This document shows, one piece after another, positions 1 to 10,467 of a stretch of 44,522 bases of DNA. Under the pieces are notes generated by a model. It was given only the letters and a program-made list of their open reading frames with translations, made no database searches and had not been told where the DNA came from. The stretch is from Alectoria sarmentosa (lineage: Eukaryota > Ascomycota > Lecanoromycetes > Lecanorales > Parmeliaceae). Each line of letters opens with the position of its first letter. Position 1 is the first letter of the stretch. The stretch spans positions 1 to 44,522 of the forward strand of contig WOGZ01000237.1 in assembly GCA_009733775.1 (NCBI GenBank). Direction: 5' to 3'. The position numbers and the translations under genes were made by a program.

Positions 1-363
1 GGAGATGGGCTGGTTTGGCGCTCTGGTTGTCCGAGGGATCCAAGACTAGCTTGTTATTAGGGACATTTTGCACGTGATTAGTTATATATGCGTAGGGCTA
101 GGGTTTTGAAATCTTCTTCCACTTGCCATCTGCCCACGCCTATCATTCAGTTATTGACCTCCTATATACGGCGGTGGGCACCGAAAGTCCTGCACAAGCC
201 AAGACTTGAACTCCAAGAGATCGGATAATGGCCCTCCTGAAGGTGCGCTTAGAAGTGCTTCGGAACTGGGCCTAAACTTAGCCTAGCTAAGGGAATGACG
301 CCTGTAACACGCCGAAGAAGAGGTCCCTAAAGCTCAATCCCTGCGTTCCTAGGAGATATTTAC

Positions 364-410
364 GGGGTCCCCACTAGAGGGCTACCTTCCGAGAATAGGT
401 TTAGGGTTGG
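364..410 (+). repeat. Short dispersed repeat, copy A
   Basis: These 47 bases resemble 6519-6569. Both run GGTCCCC, a short variable stretch, AGGGCT(A/G)CCTTCCGAGA, then end in AGGGTTGG. Most differences are transitions plus a few short gaps. A weaker echo (GGTCCCC then AAAGGGCT) lies near 26336. The family is unknown; it could be a relic of a short non-autonomous element. Confidence 0.45.
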
Positions 411-434
411 GAACGCCCCGCACCCGGGCTAGCA

Positions 435-449
435 CTAACCCTAACCCTA
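435..449 (-). repeat. Short interstitial telomere-like motif
   Basis: CTAACCCTAACCCTA gives about two and a half copies of the TTAGGG repeat used by filamentous fungi, read on the minus strand. It is far too short to be a telomere and may be chance. Confidence 0.3.
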
Positions 450-1040
450 TGTACTCTCAGAAGACAGCCCTGAAGAGGGTCCTAGAATTACCTTCCGGCA
501 CTTTTCAAGAGCACTGTCCCAGCAACCCATGGGGCGAGGCATCAAGACTTTTGGTGTCAACCTCCGTACATACAGCTGTACTATCAATCATCATCGCGTT
601 TGGTGGCTGTGGTGGAATCTTGAAACACACTAGCTGGATAAGATAAGAGAGGCGCCAAGACTCGACCAAGCTCGGCCCAGACCGCCAGTCTGTGACAGCG
701 CGCTCGAGATGCTTGCTTTCTCAGCTGCGCTGGAGGCTTCCCTTCGTTCTTCCAATTGTTAGCTGCTCTATTCCCGGTGTGATTGTGAGGTGTCATGGCA
801 GTTATTCTTATCCTAGCTTTCCATTGCCTTGCCTTGAAACATGCATGTCAGAATGCTACTGCAACGAACTGTGCATGATTGGGAGAGGCACAGCCTTGCA
901 TGATGGATGGTGTGCCGCAAGATCGTGAAGGAATGAGGCTGAAGATTGATATTTTATCATCAGCAGTTCTCCCATTCCTCGATAAACATTCAAAATCCTC
1001 CGCGTGTACAACTTCACCTGCCGCTGCATCTTGACCATTC

Positions 1041-2822
1041 ATGATGGCACCCATGCCCGCGACTGCCTTCCCGAACTCGCCTGAGCGACCCTCACTTCCA
1101 TCCTTGTCTCACCACAGATCCAAATCTGCTAGCGAGACACAACGTGACGAGGCCCGAGTCGAGTTCAACAAGACCATTGAAGGGCACTATCGTCATGGGA
1201 AGACGGGATACAGGCAAGTCGGAGCTCTGTTCCTGACATGGGAGGACGACGACATGCAGTGCAGGGCAACGGAAGTGGGTAACTGAAAAATCCAAAGGTG
1301 GAATTCAAGCTCACGTTTGGGCCGTAGGTCGACAAATTGAGAGAGCTATTCAAGACCGAATTCAATTTCAAGACGGAATACTACGAGATTCCCTCCGACC
1401 GTTGGGAGACTGCACTGCACAAGAAATTGGCGGACTTCTGCTACGAGTACGACAGCCCAGAAGATCTTGCAATAATATACTACGCTGGACATGCATACGA
1501 AGGCACGGAGACGAAGGAATTCAAGCTTGCAGCGTGAGTGCACCCAGATACGCCACTTTGCATTTTGGCTGCTCTGCATAGAGGTCTTACGCGTAATATG
1601 TTCGTCAGTGCTGATACGTCTGTCTCCCAGAAAGTTTGATAATAGTGATGGAAGTGGGGACCCGACGGCTTTCTTCAGCGATATCCGAACCTGCCTTCGA
1701 CTTCCGAGATGCGACCAGCTGATGATTCTTGACTGTTGTTACGCCGCAAAAGCCTTCGCGCGAGAGCATATTGGGAAGCGAAAATTCGAGCTAATGACCT
1801 CCGCCGCTCACGACCTACGGAGTCCTGCGCCACATCTCCCTCACTCATTCACAACAACACTTTACGACTCCTTGAAACGCTTGATCAAAGAGAACCCAAA
1901 AGGCTTCTGTACCTCTCATTTGTACCGTGAAGTTTATCATACCATGCCAATCACCGAACCTCCTAAGCCGTCAAATCCCAAGCCCCTCCTCTTCGATCAG
2001 GCCCGGCACAGCTTTGGCAGAATTTGGCTTCGTCCACAAGTGGAGACTGATAGGCCACCGAAGGCGAAAGAAGAAGGCAGATACCTCAAGCTGACATTCC
2101 GTCTCAACGACAATCCTGATCTCGCTGTCATGAACGAGCTTGCCGTACATCTTCAATTCCTACCCCATGTTGACCAGATCAGATTCGAGGACTTGTACGC
2201 CCCCAAAGAACAGATAACAGACTTCATGAAGTTGGTTCTTCAGGCTGGGAAATTAAGACCTCTTATTAGGAAGATCCATGCGAAGCGTCAGCTGCGCAAG
2301 ATCACGGAAATGAGAACGGGAGAAAACGGGATCGAGGCTCCTTCGAGCCTTCTGAAGCTAACCCTGGATCATAATCATCATCCGGCCTATGATTGGAGTA
2401 GTGCATCCGAAGTCAGCCACCACAGTCCGAAATACTCCGAACAGTCTCGAGATCAGAGGAAGAAGTCTGGAACTTGGCCTCCTGCTCAGGCAGTATCTTC
2501 CACAAAGGATTCTTTGCCTAATGGCCAACTGTCGACGGAGTACAAGATGGATCTTCCCGGCCCTGGAACTTTAGTCTCCACGTTTGTTCCTCGGCGGGTG
2601 AACACCATGCTTGAAACATCCCAGGAGCAAATTAATGGTACGATTCAACCTCCTCCGCACTCCCCTGGCCGACGAGGTGATGATGATGCTTATGATACAG
2701 CAGGAACCGTAGCCCATGCCAATACAGGCTCATCACATAATGATGACCGCCGAAAACGCCCACGAAGTCAATCACTGGATCGGGAGTCTCCGCCAGAGAA
2801 GAAACTGCACAAGTTTGACTGA
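1041..2822 (+). CDS. Caspase-like (C14/metacaspase-type) domain protein
   Basis: Proposed model is three exons, 1041-1274, 1328-1533 and 1631-2822, giving 543 residues. The introns (53 and 97 nt, donors GTGGGT and GTGAGT) keep the frame. The N-terminus (about residues 1-60) is Ser/Pro-rich. The caspase-like fold covers about 60-290: the strand IIYYAGHAYEG carries the presumed catalytic His133 and the strand LMILDCCYA carries the presumed catalytic Cys183. Metacaspases usually have H-G after the His; here it is H-A. A conserved segment follows (LTFRLN, LPHVDQIRFEDLYAPKEQI), then a polar, probably disordered tail ending in basic residues. Fungal proteins of this class are inferred cysteine proteases or cell-death and signalling modules. 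Family assignment is firm; activity and substrate are unknown. Two adjacent ATGs open the frame. Confidence 0.8.
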
Positions 2823-3590
2823 ACTGTTGCAAAGGGCATTTTCTAAGATAGACGGACTCGCTTTCAATGACTTGAGGCGTCCAGAGTTTTACGCGGTTCT
2901 AGAGAACCGCATCTCCGTCGAGATGAGGAATCGCGTACAATACTGTAGAGCTTTGTAATTATAGGCCTGATTGGTTGTTATCACTCCTCATTTTCCCCTT
3001 GAGGGATACCTGTACGGCGTGCTACGGCTGTCTCATCATAGATTGGAGGGAAACGCTTTTTTCAAAAGATATTCAGGACCGTGTCCCTAGCTATGAAGTG
3101 ATGATTTATGAGAAATACGATCAGTAAAAAGGTATACCTATGCTTCTCAACATTTATAAGAATTGTTGCGGTGTATTGCCCGTTCAGACGATCCCTAATT
3201 GCGTAGAGGGGTTGTCGCGACTATCCACATCTTTCAGTGCAACCCCTGATTTGTCGGATATTAATTAGCCAATCCATGACGCGACTTTTGAATTGCCGTT
3301 TCCAGCCTCATGCTTGGAAACAGTGCGAGGGAAAGTGAAGGATGCCGGTGCGACCCAACCTTCCGCCAGGCGCAGACCATGACTAGCCGCAGCTGCAGGA
3401 CGAGGTCACGCAGTACAACATAAGAAGACCCCTCACACAAGGCAAAAAGAGGCTGAATAGCCCGCCCATATTGATCGGTCCAGGTCGTTCCGCAGTCATC
3501 GCAGCAGTACTTAAATCATCTTGCAGCTATCATCTATAGTATAAATCACCACACTTATCCCACATTCCTGCTTGAAAACCTTATACCGCG
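2823..3590. other. Intergenic region with promoter of the next gene
   Basis: Frames here are short and do not read as protein. The final 60 bases contain a TATA-like box and a C/A-rich leader ahead of the ATG at 3591. Confidence 0.5.
3539..3547 (+). promoter_or_regulatory. TATA-like box
   Basis: GTATAAATC lies 44-52 bases before the ATG at 3591 and is followed by a C/A-rich leader, consistent with a core promoter for the small three-exon gene. Confidence 0.4.
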
Positions 3591-4003
3591 ATGAGCGACT
3601 TTAATATCACTAATGTGGTGGGCAATCTACTCACTCCTCTGCAGGGATGTTTAGGCCCACTGACCGAATCCTAAGGCTGGAGAGTCCTCCGCGGCCGTGG
3701 ACCCACCACTTGCACGCCCAGTCACAAGGAGCCGATATATAAAGGATCAGAAAAAGGACCTCAGCACGAACGTAAGCTCCTGCATATTCTGCTGCGGTAA
3801 CATGGACTTTTGCTGACTGGCGGAATCAGTATACGGAACTCTACAAAGTTGACCAGGAAGTATACCTCAAAGGGGCCCGCGGTGTCGATCCCAGGCCTTA
3901 CAAGATCAACAAGGTGCTTGGCAGTGGCCAGTACGAGTTGTCGAGGGACGGCAAGTGTGACGGCAAAGCATACCTAGAGGAGAATTTACAGACGGAGCCG
4001 TGA
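3591..4003 (+). CDS. Small conserved fungal protein, probable beta-barrel (SH3-like) fold
   Basis: Three exons are proposed: 3591-3617, 3676-3771 and 3830-4003, giving 98 residues. Intron 2 (3772-3829) is convincing, with donor GTAAGC, branch TGCTGAC and acceptor CAG, and it joins two frames in phase. Intron 1 is weaker (donor GTGGGC or GTGGTG; branch CTGAC; acceptor CCTAAG). The C-terminal 55 residues have the pattern VYLKGARG..PRPYKINKVL, GSGQYELSRDGK and KAYLEENLQ. This resembles a family of very small fungal proteins in which a xGPYKV..V...G.Y.L...G pattern repeats the strands of a small barrel. Function is unknown. None of its exons is long, so simple ORF finding misses it. Confidence 0.55.
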
Positions 4004-4474
4004 GCTCTCAGGCAAAGGCGGAGTGGGGCATGAGGCAATCAGGGTCTCTTGCAGGATTCCCTGTATTATTGGGCACAAGGCATAATGAACATCTTACCGG
4101 GCTAGCCAGTTGAATCAATCAAACGCTTCTCAAGAGTTGGCAAAATTCGCTTGTCTGACTCCGTGAGCTGATTCTCGACGCTTTGGATGAATGGTGGGGT
4201 GGCCAGCCGTGTTCGCACACTGGGACGGCTTTCGCCTGTTGTTCCGGGGCCTCATTCCTCTAAATTCGGCCACTAACTAATGCAACTAACCGCGGGGCTG
4301 AGGGGGCTTAGACACCTTCAACACGGGGTGCCACTTTATATTAGGCAACCCCGACAGAAATCTCATTTTCCTAGCACCATATCTAAGGCTCTAATGACGC
4401 TCATTATTACTCGGTGAGCTTGTGCGAATGTTCAACTTGCCATTGCACCTGAGAGTCCGTCGCATTGCAGCGCT
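4004..4474. other. Intergenic region
   Basis: It contains no recognisable coding stretch or repeat. It separates the small gene from the DUF6594 gene and presumably holds a 3-prime end and a promoter; no clear TATA box is seen. Confidence 0.5.
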
Positions 4475-6131
4475 ATGCCAAATGACTCGGGTCCCGATAC
4501 CCCACCTTCAACAGCACCGACAAGTCCCACGTCGCCTACAAGTACCAATGGCTTGATCGATCCTGAAAAGGGCCAGGGCACTGACATTCAGGACGCCGGG
4601 TGGAATGAAAAGAGTACGGCCCAAGGAACTGGTCATTATACCGCTGGGAGGATCGATTCGCTTTTCCTGAGACTAATTGAGAGCAGATCACGCCGACGAT
4701 AACCCTCGTTCGAAGGTCTTGACTTATTGGCAAAATCTTACTTCACGAAAGGACTCCCCCCACATAGCGTCCAGACATCGCAAAGTGGATGGAAGGCCAA
4801 TTCTTGTTCAGAGAAGTAAGGACTTTGCCCGTCAAGTCAAGCATCCGCTGACCGCATGATAGTCGACGATCACCCCAGAGGATACCCTCAATTGGCCGCC
4901 TTCGTCAACAGCGACGATAATTTCCTCATTACTAGGAAATATGGCTTTCTGCGAAGTAGAGTACTCTTGTATCGCCAAGACGAGCTCTCCGTACTTGAGA
5001 AGGACCTCATTGCTTTGGACGATGACGACAAGGAAAACCGAGCACTTGCGCTTATGTCGCGGAAGCACGACGAACAGACCGATAAAGACCCCGTCTACTC
5101 GCGCAAGGTGTTGATGAAGAAGATTGACGATAAGCTCAAGGAATACGGTAACCACACACAGTTCTTCCCTCAGCCTTCCAGACAGCGCTGGGCTTACATC
5201 AAATAGATGAGCTAGTGAGCAGGATACAGACATATGTCTCTCTCAAAGCTCCAACTTCGAGAAACGTACAAAGTTTCATGGACTGGATCCAGGATCACAA
5301 ACCACTCGTGCCAGGGGAATTGTCTTTCATGAAGCACAAGGACGACTTCGTGGCCCTCTCTGACGGCCAAGAGTGCGGCTGGCTCGACGGGGTGGTGGAG
5401 GATACTTTGAATTGGTGCCTCCCTGGAAGATTGATGAAGGTAGGACATGTCACCAAATGCTCTCCTGATCCTGGTCGCCGCGACGGAAAACAGCTAACCG
5501 CCTCCCTTAGAAATTCTTCACGTCCTACGAGCAATCCGAGAAGAGCGATCACGATCATCTCCATCTCTACAGTAAACGCCGCATCGATGTAGTAGTACGC
5601 CTTGTCCTGGTCCTCACGACCGTAGCGTTACTAGTCGGGCCGTCCGCGGTGCTCTACTTTGTCTCCGGACAGAGCGCGTTGAAGATCTGCCTGATCATGG
5701 TTTTTACCCTGCTCTTCGCCGCGGCGCTCAGTGTGTGTACGAAGGCGAAGAGGCATGAGATGTTAGCTGCCACCGCTACGTGAGTTGATCCCCTTGCCTC
5801 GTTGTCGTCTTCACTTGCGTTGAGAAAAATCCGATGCATGGCATGCAATCCTGCTCTATTAAGCCAAGCTCTTGGTGGGGAAATGAAATGTTCTTCTGCC
5901 TCTAAACCCATCGTCCATAATAAAAGCGGGCTCGTAACTCCCGCGCTATATTCATTTCATTCATATACTGCAGCACAAAAGTAAACCATTCAAGCTTTTT
6001 CGCACCTTCTCATATCTAGTCCTCCTCTTTGATTCATGTTGGGAAGTCGCGTCCTGACCGTGCACCCTAGCTATGCAGCTGTCCTCGTGGTCTTCCTCGG
6101 GAATTTCAACCCCAGTACCTTGACAAGCTGA
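4475..6131 (+). CDS. DUF6594 domain membrane protein
   Basis: Six exons join in phase: 4475-4613, 4687-4815, 4863-5147, 5207-5439, 5511-5779 and 6071-6131, giving 371 residues. The N-terminus is Ser/Thr/Pro-rich. The DUF6594 core begins at GYPQLAAFVNSDDNF and continues through GFLRSRVLLYRQDEL, an acidic helix, RNVQSFMDWI and HKDDFVALS. The protein ends in a Tyr-Ser-Lys-Arg-Arg-Ile-Asp basic patch followed by three membrane helices (about 285-310, 315-335 and 345-365), the last encoded partly by the final exon (YAAVLVVFLGN). This is the standard architecture of a large fungal family of unknown function. The last intron is unusually long at 291 nt. The 4614-4686 intron is the least certain join, chosen because it restores frame. 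Confidence 0.85.
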
Positions 6132-6593
6132 GATCGTGGTCGCAACGCCCAAACCCCCGCCCACGAGAAGAGGGGCGGGGGCACTTCTCCTATATATCTG
6201 AATCGACCGGATTGGATCCGGATGGTAGCCACTACAGTTCCGGAACTTTTAATAATCAAACTATTGCAACTTCAAACAAGGCGGGAACGATAAGTGAGAA
6301 TTTTTCTTGGAGGGAAATCACAGGTAAGCCATGACTGTATGAGACGATGACTGAAGACAGCATATCAAATTTCAAAGACTAGCCTAGTATACGTGGTGCG
6401 ATAAACATCAAAAATGAATGCCACGCGTGAATGCGAAGAGATCCTTACAGATAGCTCTCAGCATCCACCCCTCTCTCTCTTCTTTCCTGCTTCACCCTAG
6501 TCCCACGACATAGTCATAGGGTCCCCATTAAAAGGGCTGCCTTCCGAGAGTACTTACGGTCAGGGTTGGTGTGCAGGACTTTTGGCTTCGTAG
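6132..6593. other. Intergenic region containing dispersed repeat copy B
   Basis: Apart from the repeat at 6519-6569, a CT-rich patch near 6470-6484 and a TATATA patch near 6190, nothing is recognised. Confidence 0.5.
6519..6569 (+). repeat. Short dispersed repeat, copy B
   Basis: This is the partner of 364-410, in the same orientation. The shared core is AGGGCT(A/G)CCTTCCGAGA, flanked by GGTCCCC and AGGGTTGG. Differences are mainly A/G and C/T. Confidence 0.45.
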
Positions 6594-7505
6594 ATGCCAC
6601 GACATCTGCCGTCCCCCTTAGCAGACCTCAGCAACACCGTGTCCATTTCGAAACGCGCCTCTGCAGAAATCTTAGACTACCGTTCAGGTAAAACACCTCA
6701 ACGGATGTCACCCGCCGATAATGTGTACACTGTGCAAGTGGACGGATGGTACCATGCCTCCGGCCGGCTCTGGGAACCAAATAAACTAATGGCGGCAAGG
6801 ACTACTTACCGGTCAACTTCAACATCAACTACCGCGCGAAACCAAGAGATGAAGTTTACGAATTTGCTTGATGGACAATAAACCCATCGCAGAACCTATC
6901 CACCTTCGACTCGCTACGGACAAAGGTAAGTGCCCGAGACTTCGATCTGCACACTTGCTAGGCGCTGCTCAGCATCAAGGTTTCAACTTTGAGGAGAGAG
7001 AGCGCTCGAAGCACGCGGAACGTTTCTTGGGCCGCAACACATTCGTGGTGTATTATACGACTTTGTGCGCTCTCCGACTTATTGAGTGGGTACACCGGTC
7101 ACGTCAATGGCCCCTGACACTGACACTTTTGACATGAGGCCATGGATTTGAAAGCTACAGATAGATTGCCCCTGAGCGACTTGAGACTGGATCGTCTAAA
7201 GGTGGAAAAAAGCCGGTCAGAATGATCAGCCAACTTGGACTGCTGCAAAGTTGACCAATTTTCGCTCGGGGTGAACATCGGTATCTTTGAAGAAGAAGGG
7301 GAGCTGCTCAGATACCAAACTGGGCACACATAACACTCAATCTCCTTCTTGTTTGAAGACCTTCATAGGAGATTTCGCCCACGGGTTGAAATTTGAGGTC
7401 GAGTTGAAATATCACCAGTGCCAAAATGGTGAAGATTGTGTTGGTCGTAAGCCCAAATGGTCCGGACGATATGAGGAAATCACCCAAATGTACGAAAGAG
7501 CATAA
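6594..7505 (+). pseudogene. Protein-like fragments, probable decayed gene of unknown family
   Basis: Several stretches read like protein but lie in different frames. The first contains VQVDGWYHASGRLWEPNK and is followed, two bases out of frame, by KDYLPVNFNINYRAKP. A strong-looking donor (AAAG then GTAAGT near 6927) follows. Further fragments include NFEERERSKHAERFLGR near 6985-7035 and NIGIFEEEGELLRYQTGH near 7276-7330, and 7287-7505 is open in another frame. In-frame stops and shifts prevent a sound single model. No family is recognised, and a multi-intron gene cannot be excluded. It lies directly beside the RIP island, where leakage mutation could have damaged it. Confidence 0.3.
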
Positions 7506-7673
7506 GGGATGATCGAACTTATGGGAAGCTCCTATCCGCCGCCGATTGGGCAGAAGCCAGGGTTGGAAATCCTTGAGGCAAAAATGGCACGCAGAAGGGG
7601 AACGCAGATGTTGGTAACTGAAAAGCGTCGGATTTAGGATGCGAGCACGGCAAGATGCTTTGCGTCTGTCCCC

Positions 7674-7691
7674 GCCAAGCCCCTTCGGGTT
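7674..7691 (+). repeat. Left arm of an 18-bp inverted repeat flanking the AT-rich island
   Basis: GCCAAGCCCCTTCGGGTT matches the reverse complement of 10738-10755 at 17 of 18 positions. The arms sit in GC-normal sequence about 50-70 bases outside the AT-rich block. They could be the ends of the older element into which the LTR retrotransposon inserted. No target duplication was found outside them. Confidence 0.4.
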
Positions 7692-8469
7692 GTCTACCGC
7701 TTACCTTAGCGACCCAAGCGTAAGACTTAGTACCGTAGCTGTACCGTAGCATTACCGTTACAAATATATAACGGTCTCAAGCAAAATAGCTGCCCATAGG
7801 CAATGACAAAAAATAAACGTTATTATTTATAATCGTTTTTTATAGACGATACCATTCATCGATAATACGAAAGCATGATTAACAAGCTATAATTTTCGTT
7901 TAATGTCGAAATAACGTCGGAATCGGGGATGACCTTAAGTATTTAAGAATGAAAGTTATTTTAACCTTTATTGTATCATCTCACATCTCACATATTCATA
8001 TCAATCATTTATATATTCAGCGCAAGATATCGCGAATATCATCTCCGCGAGATAATCATTTAAATCGCTTATTTCTGCTATTAAATTTTTAAAAACGTTA
8101 ATATTTCTCGACATATAAGACTTTTAAGCATAAACTTAATATGTTTAATAACTTTAAAAATAAAATAAAGATTTTTATAAATAATCGTATATATTATTAA
8201 AACGAATACACGAAAAATCGTTTAATTATCGTTATTTAATTATAATCGATTATAATATATAATTTAATATATATTTAGTAAAAATAGATTACATTATTAA
8301 AAAATCGCTCATTAACGATTATTATTTAAAATATTAATTAAATATAGTTGTCGCATTTTATAGCTCTTCGCTAAAATATTTAATAAGAAAACGAGCGTTA
8401 TTATATCTGAGCGCAAAATACGAATTTCTTGACAGATTAACTTTTAAAAAATAATTCAAACGACGACGA

Positions 8470-8491
8470 CGATATTATATTTACGCTTTTA
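8470..8491 (+). repeat. Left arm of a 22-bp perfect inverted repeat
   Basis: The 22 bases here are the exact reverse complement of 10446-10467. If the LTR retrotransposon at 8502-10380 is removed, the arms lie about 75 bases apart, so the retrotransposon inserted in the loop of a pre-existing hairpin of the older element. Confidence 0.6.
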
Positions 8492-8496
8492 ATTAA

Positions 8497-8501
8497 GAAA
8501 C
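8497..8501 (+). repeat. Target-site duplication, left copy
   Basis: GAAAC abuts the left LTR. The same five bases abut the right LTR at 10381-10385. Confidence 0.7.
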
Positions 8502-8661
8502 TATTAAGAATAAGTTTTATATATAAAACAAATATATATGTGTAATGTGTATATATAAATAATTTAAAAATACAAGTGGTCTGCGGGCAAGAAGATTCTA
8601 TAATGTTAAAGCGTTAAATTTAATAAAAACGTTAAGCATATCAATGAAGGAATTCGTAACA
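8502..8661 (-). repeat. LTR, left copy (3-prime LTR of the minus-strand element)
   Basis: Aligned to 10221-10380 it has the same length, no gaps and about 27 differences. By my count every difference is C/T or A/G, with no transversions. That is the pattern expected if both copies were identical at insertion and were then RIP-mutated independently. Confidence 0.85.
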
Positions 8662-10220
8662 AATATTATTAAATAAGAAAAAATGATAGCGATCTCGCTG
8701 CAGAGACATATGAGAAACGTTATATGCGATAATCTTGTTTCTTCTTATGTGTTTTCATAATCATTATCGAAATCATAATTATTTCTTTTCGACGGCGATG
8801 TTTTGCGACCTAATATAGAATAATCACGTGATATCGATTCATTATATTTAACGTATATAGCCTATTCGTATGAATTTATGAAATAAACTTGTTGTGAATT
8901 TTATAGCAATCTTTGTTGTTGAGATGTAATGAAATTACGTGATCGAAAAAATTATTAATTGTTAAACTAAGGAGCTCTTTGATTGTAAGTTTAATTAAGT
9001 TGTCGATTTAATATAAAATTGTTGAGATAAGGGTTTTTCTTTCGAAAATAATGATACGTCTCATATTAAACATGTTTTTTAACTTTTAATTATTTGATAA
9101 ATTTTTGTATTTTAGTGACTGCGTAAAGCGGAATAAGATTTATTCGAAGTTGCGTTTTAAAATGAATGTATACAATAGTGATTCATTTATTATTAAATTT
9201 ATTATTATGATATATAAGATGAAGAATTTCGTGTAAAAATTTTATAAGATTTCGTTTAGCGGCGATATCGGCGCGTATATAATGTGTTTATTTTAATTGT
9301 TAAAGCATAAAAGTTGATAATAATTTGAAACGCTATTTTAAAGCATTGATTTAAGTTTGTATACTTGATATTTTATAAAGTATAATCTTGTTTATAAAAT
9401 CGAGCTTTACTTTATATTAAGCTTTAATTGCGTTTTTAAGTTATAAACTTAAATTTATTTAAATCAATTAATAATCACGTAATTCGGCGTTTTAATGAAT
9501 TTGATTCATATATATATAAATATCATTTAATGCGAAATCGAATATTCTCAATTTATTTCTCTTTCAACGATCTATTATAATCTCATTTATATATAAATAT
9601 TTTTTAAAATGCGAAATGATATAATGCGAGAGAGGAGAGTCTTAATTTGTTATTATAAAAGATTACGATATAACAAAAAGAATTTATGCAAAACGTGTAT
9701 ATCGAGAAATTACAATTTAATAATTGTTAAAACCAAGTCTGGCTTTTATAGTTGTTATAACAGTTTAATTAATTACGTTATCGATTGATATCTTAATTGC
9801 AGCGATAATTATAATTTATAAAAATGTAGTTTGTTTCGTATTAAAATCTAATATAAAGTTTAAATTAAATTAATATATAAAATAAATAATAAATCGCTTT
9901 TATTTCAATGAGATGAAATTATTATTATTTATAATATTCGAAATCATAAAAATAAGAATAATCGTAAAATTACGTTTAGAAAACATTATAAATTTTATTA
10001 AAAGATTCGATATAAAACGAGAATTATAAAGTTCGTATAAATATTAAATTAAACGAGATAGACGTTTTAAAGAAGATAAAAATATTATATTTTGTAAAAG
10101 TGAGACTTTTTATAAATTTCTTCGATAATGAGTATTTTAATGATTTTTAAATAATGTAAACAATCAAATAAACGAATAAACTTAATAAACTTTTAAATAA
10201 TCTTTAAATGTTACTATTAT

Positions 10221-10380
10221 TATTAAGAATAAATTCTATATATGAAATAAATATATGTGTATAATGTGTATATATGAATAATTTAAGAATATAAGTGATT
10301 TGCGAATAAGAAGACTCTGCAATGTCAAGACATTAAGTTTAATAAAAATGTCAAATATATCAGTGAAGGAATTCGTAACA
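10221..10380 (-). repeat. LTR, right copy (5-prime LTR of the minus-strand element)
   Basis: This is the direct repeat of 8502-8661. Both start TATTAAGAATAA and end GAAGGAATTCGTAACA on the plus strand. It is followed at once by the right target-site copy. Confidence 0.85.
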
Positions 10381-10385
10381 GAAAC
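10381..10385 (+). repeat. Target-site duplication, right copy
   Basis: GAAAC directly follows the right LTR and matches 8497-8501. Confidence 0.7.
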
Positions 10386-10445
10386 TCATATTCGTCGTCG
10401 CACATATTAATATTATATTCGTGATAATGAAGGTGCGTTTTGATT

Positions 10446-10467
10446 TAAAAGCGTAAATATAATATCG
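10446..10467 (-). repeat. Right arm of a 22-bp perfect inverted repeat
   Basis: Exact reverse complement of 8470-8491. Confidence 0.6.

Larger units (their letters stand above)
1..1040. other. Intergenic region, no gene recognised
   Basis: No open frame here reads like a known protein; the short frames are low-complexity or overlap on both strands. It holds a perfect arm palindrome around 279-293 (CTTAGC, CTA, GCTAAG), a dispersed-repeat copy at 364-410 and a short telomere-like motif at 435-449. The last 100 bases before 1041 would be the promoter and 5-prime leader of the caspase-like gene. Confidence 0.5.
8502..10380 (-). mobile_element. Short, RIP-inactivated LTR retrotransposon
   Basis: Two direct repeats of exactly 160 bp bound a 1559-bp interior, flanked on both sides by GAAAC. 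Read on the minus strand the LTR begins TGTTACGAATTCC and ends TTATTCTTAATA; the final TA would be the canonical CA after a C-to-T change. Immediately inside the minus-strand 5-prime LTR, TAATAGTAA can be derived from TGGTAGCAG, an initiator-tRNA-type primer-binding site, by transitions only. The interior has no readable gag or pol and is far shorter than an autonomous element, so it was non-autonomous or deleted before RIP. The superfamily is uncertain; the LTR ends are Copia-like. Confidence 0.8.

Noticed and set aside
435..449. Chromosome-end telomere
   Set aside because: Only two and a half TTAGGG units occur, and they are internal to the window.
6720..6800. Phage-tail-like protein fragment (GWYHASGRLWEPN)
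   Set aside because: The resemblance covers about 20 residues only, in a fungal context, with no second supporting block.
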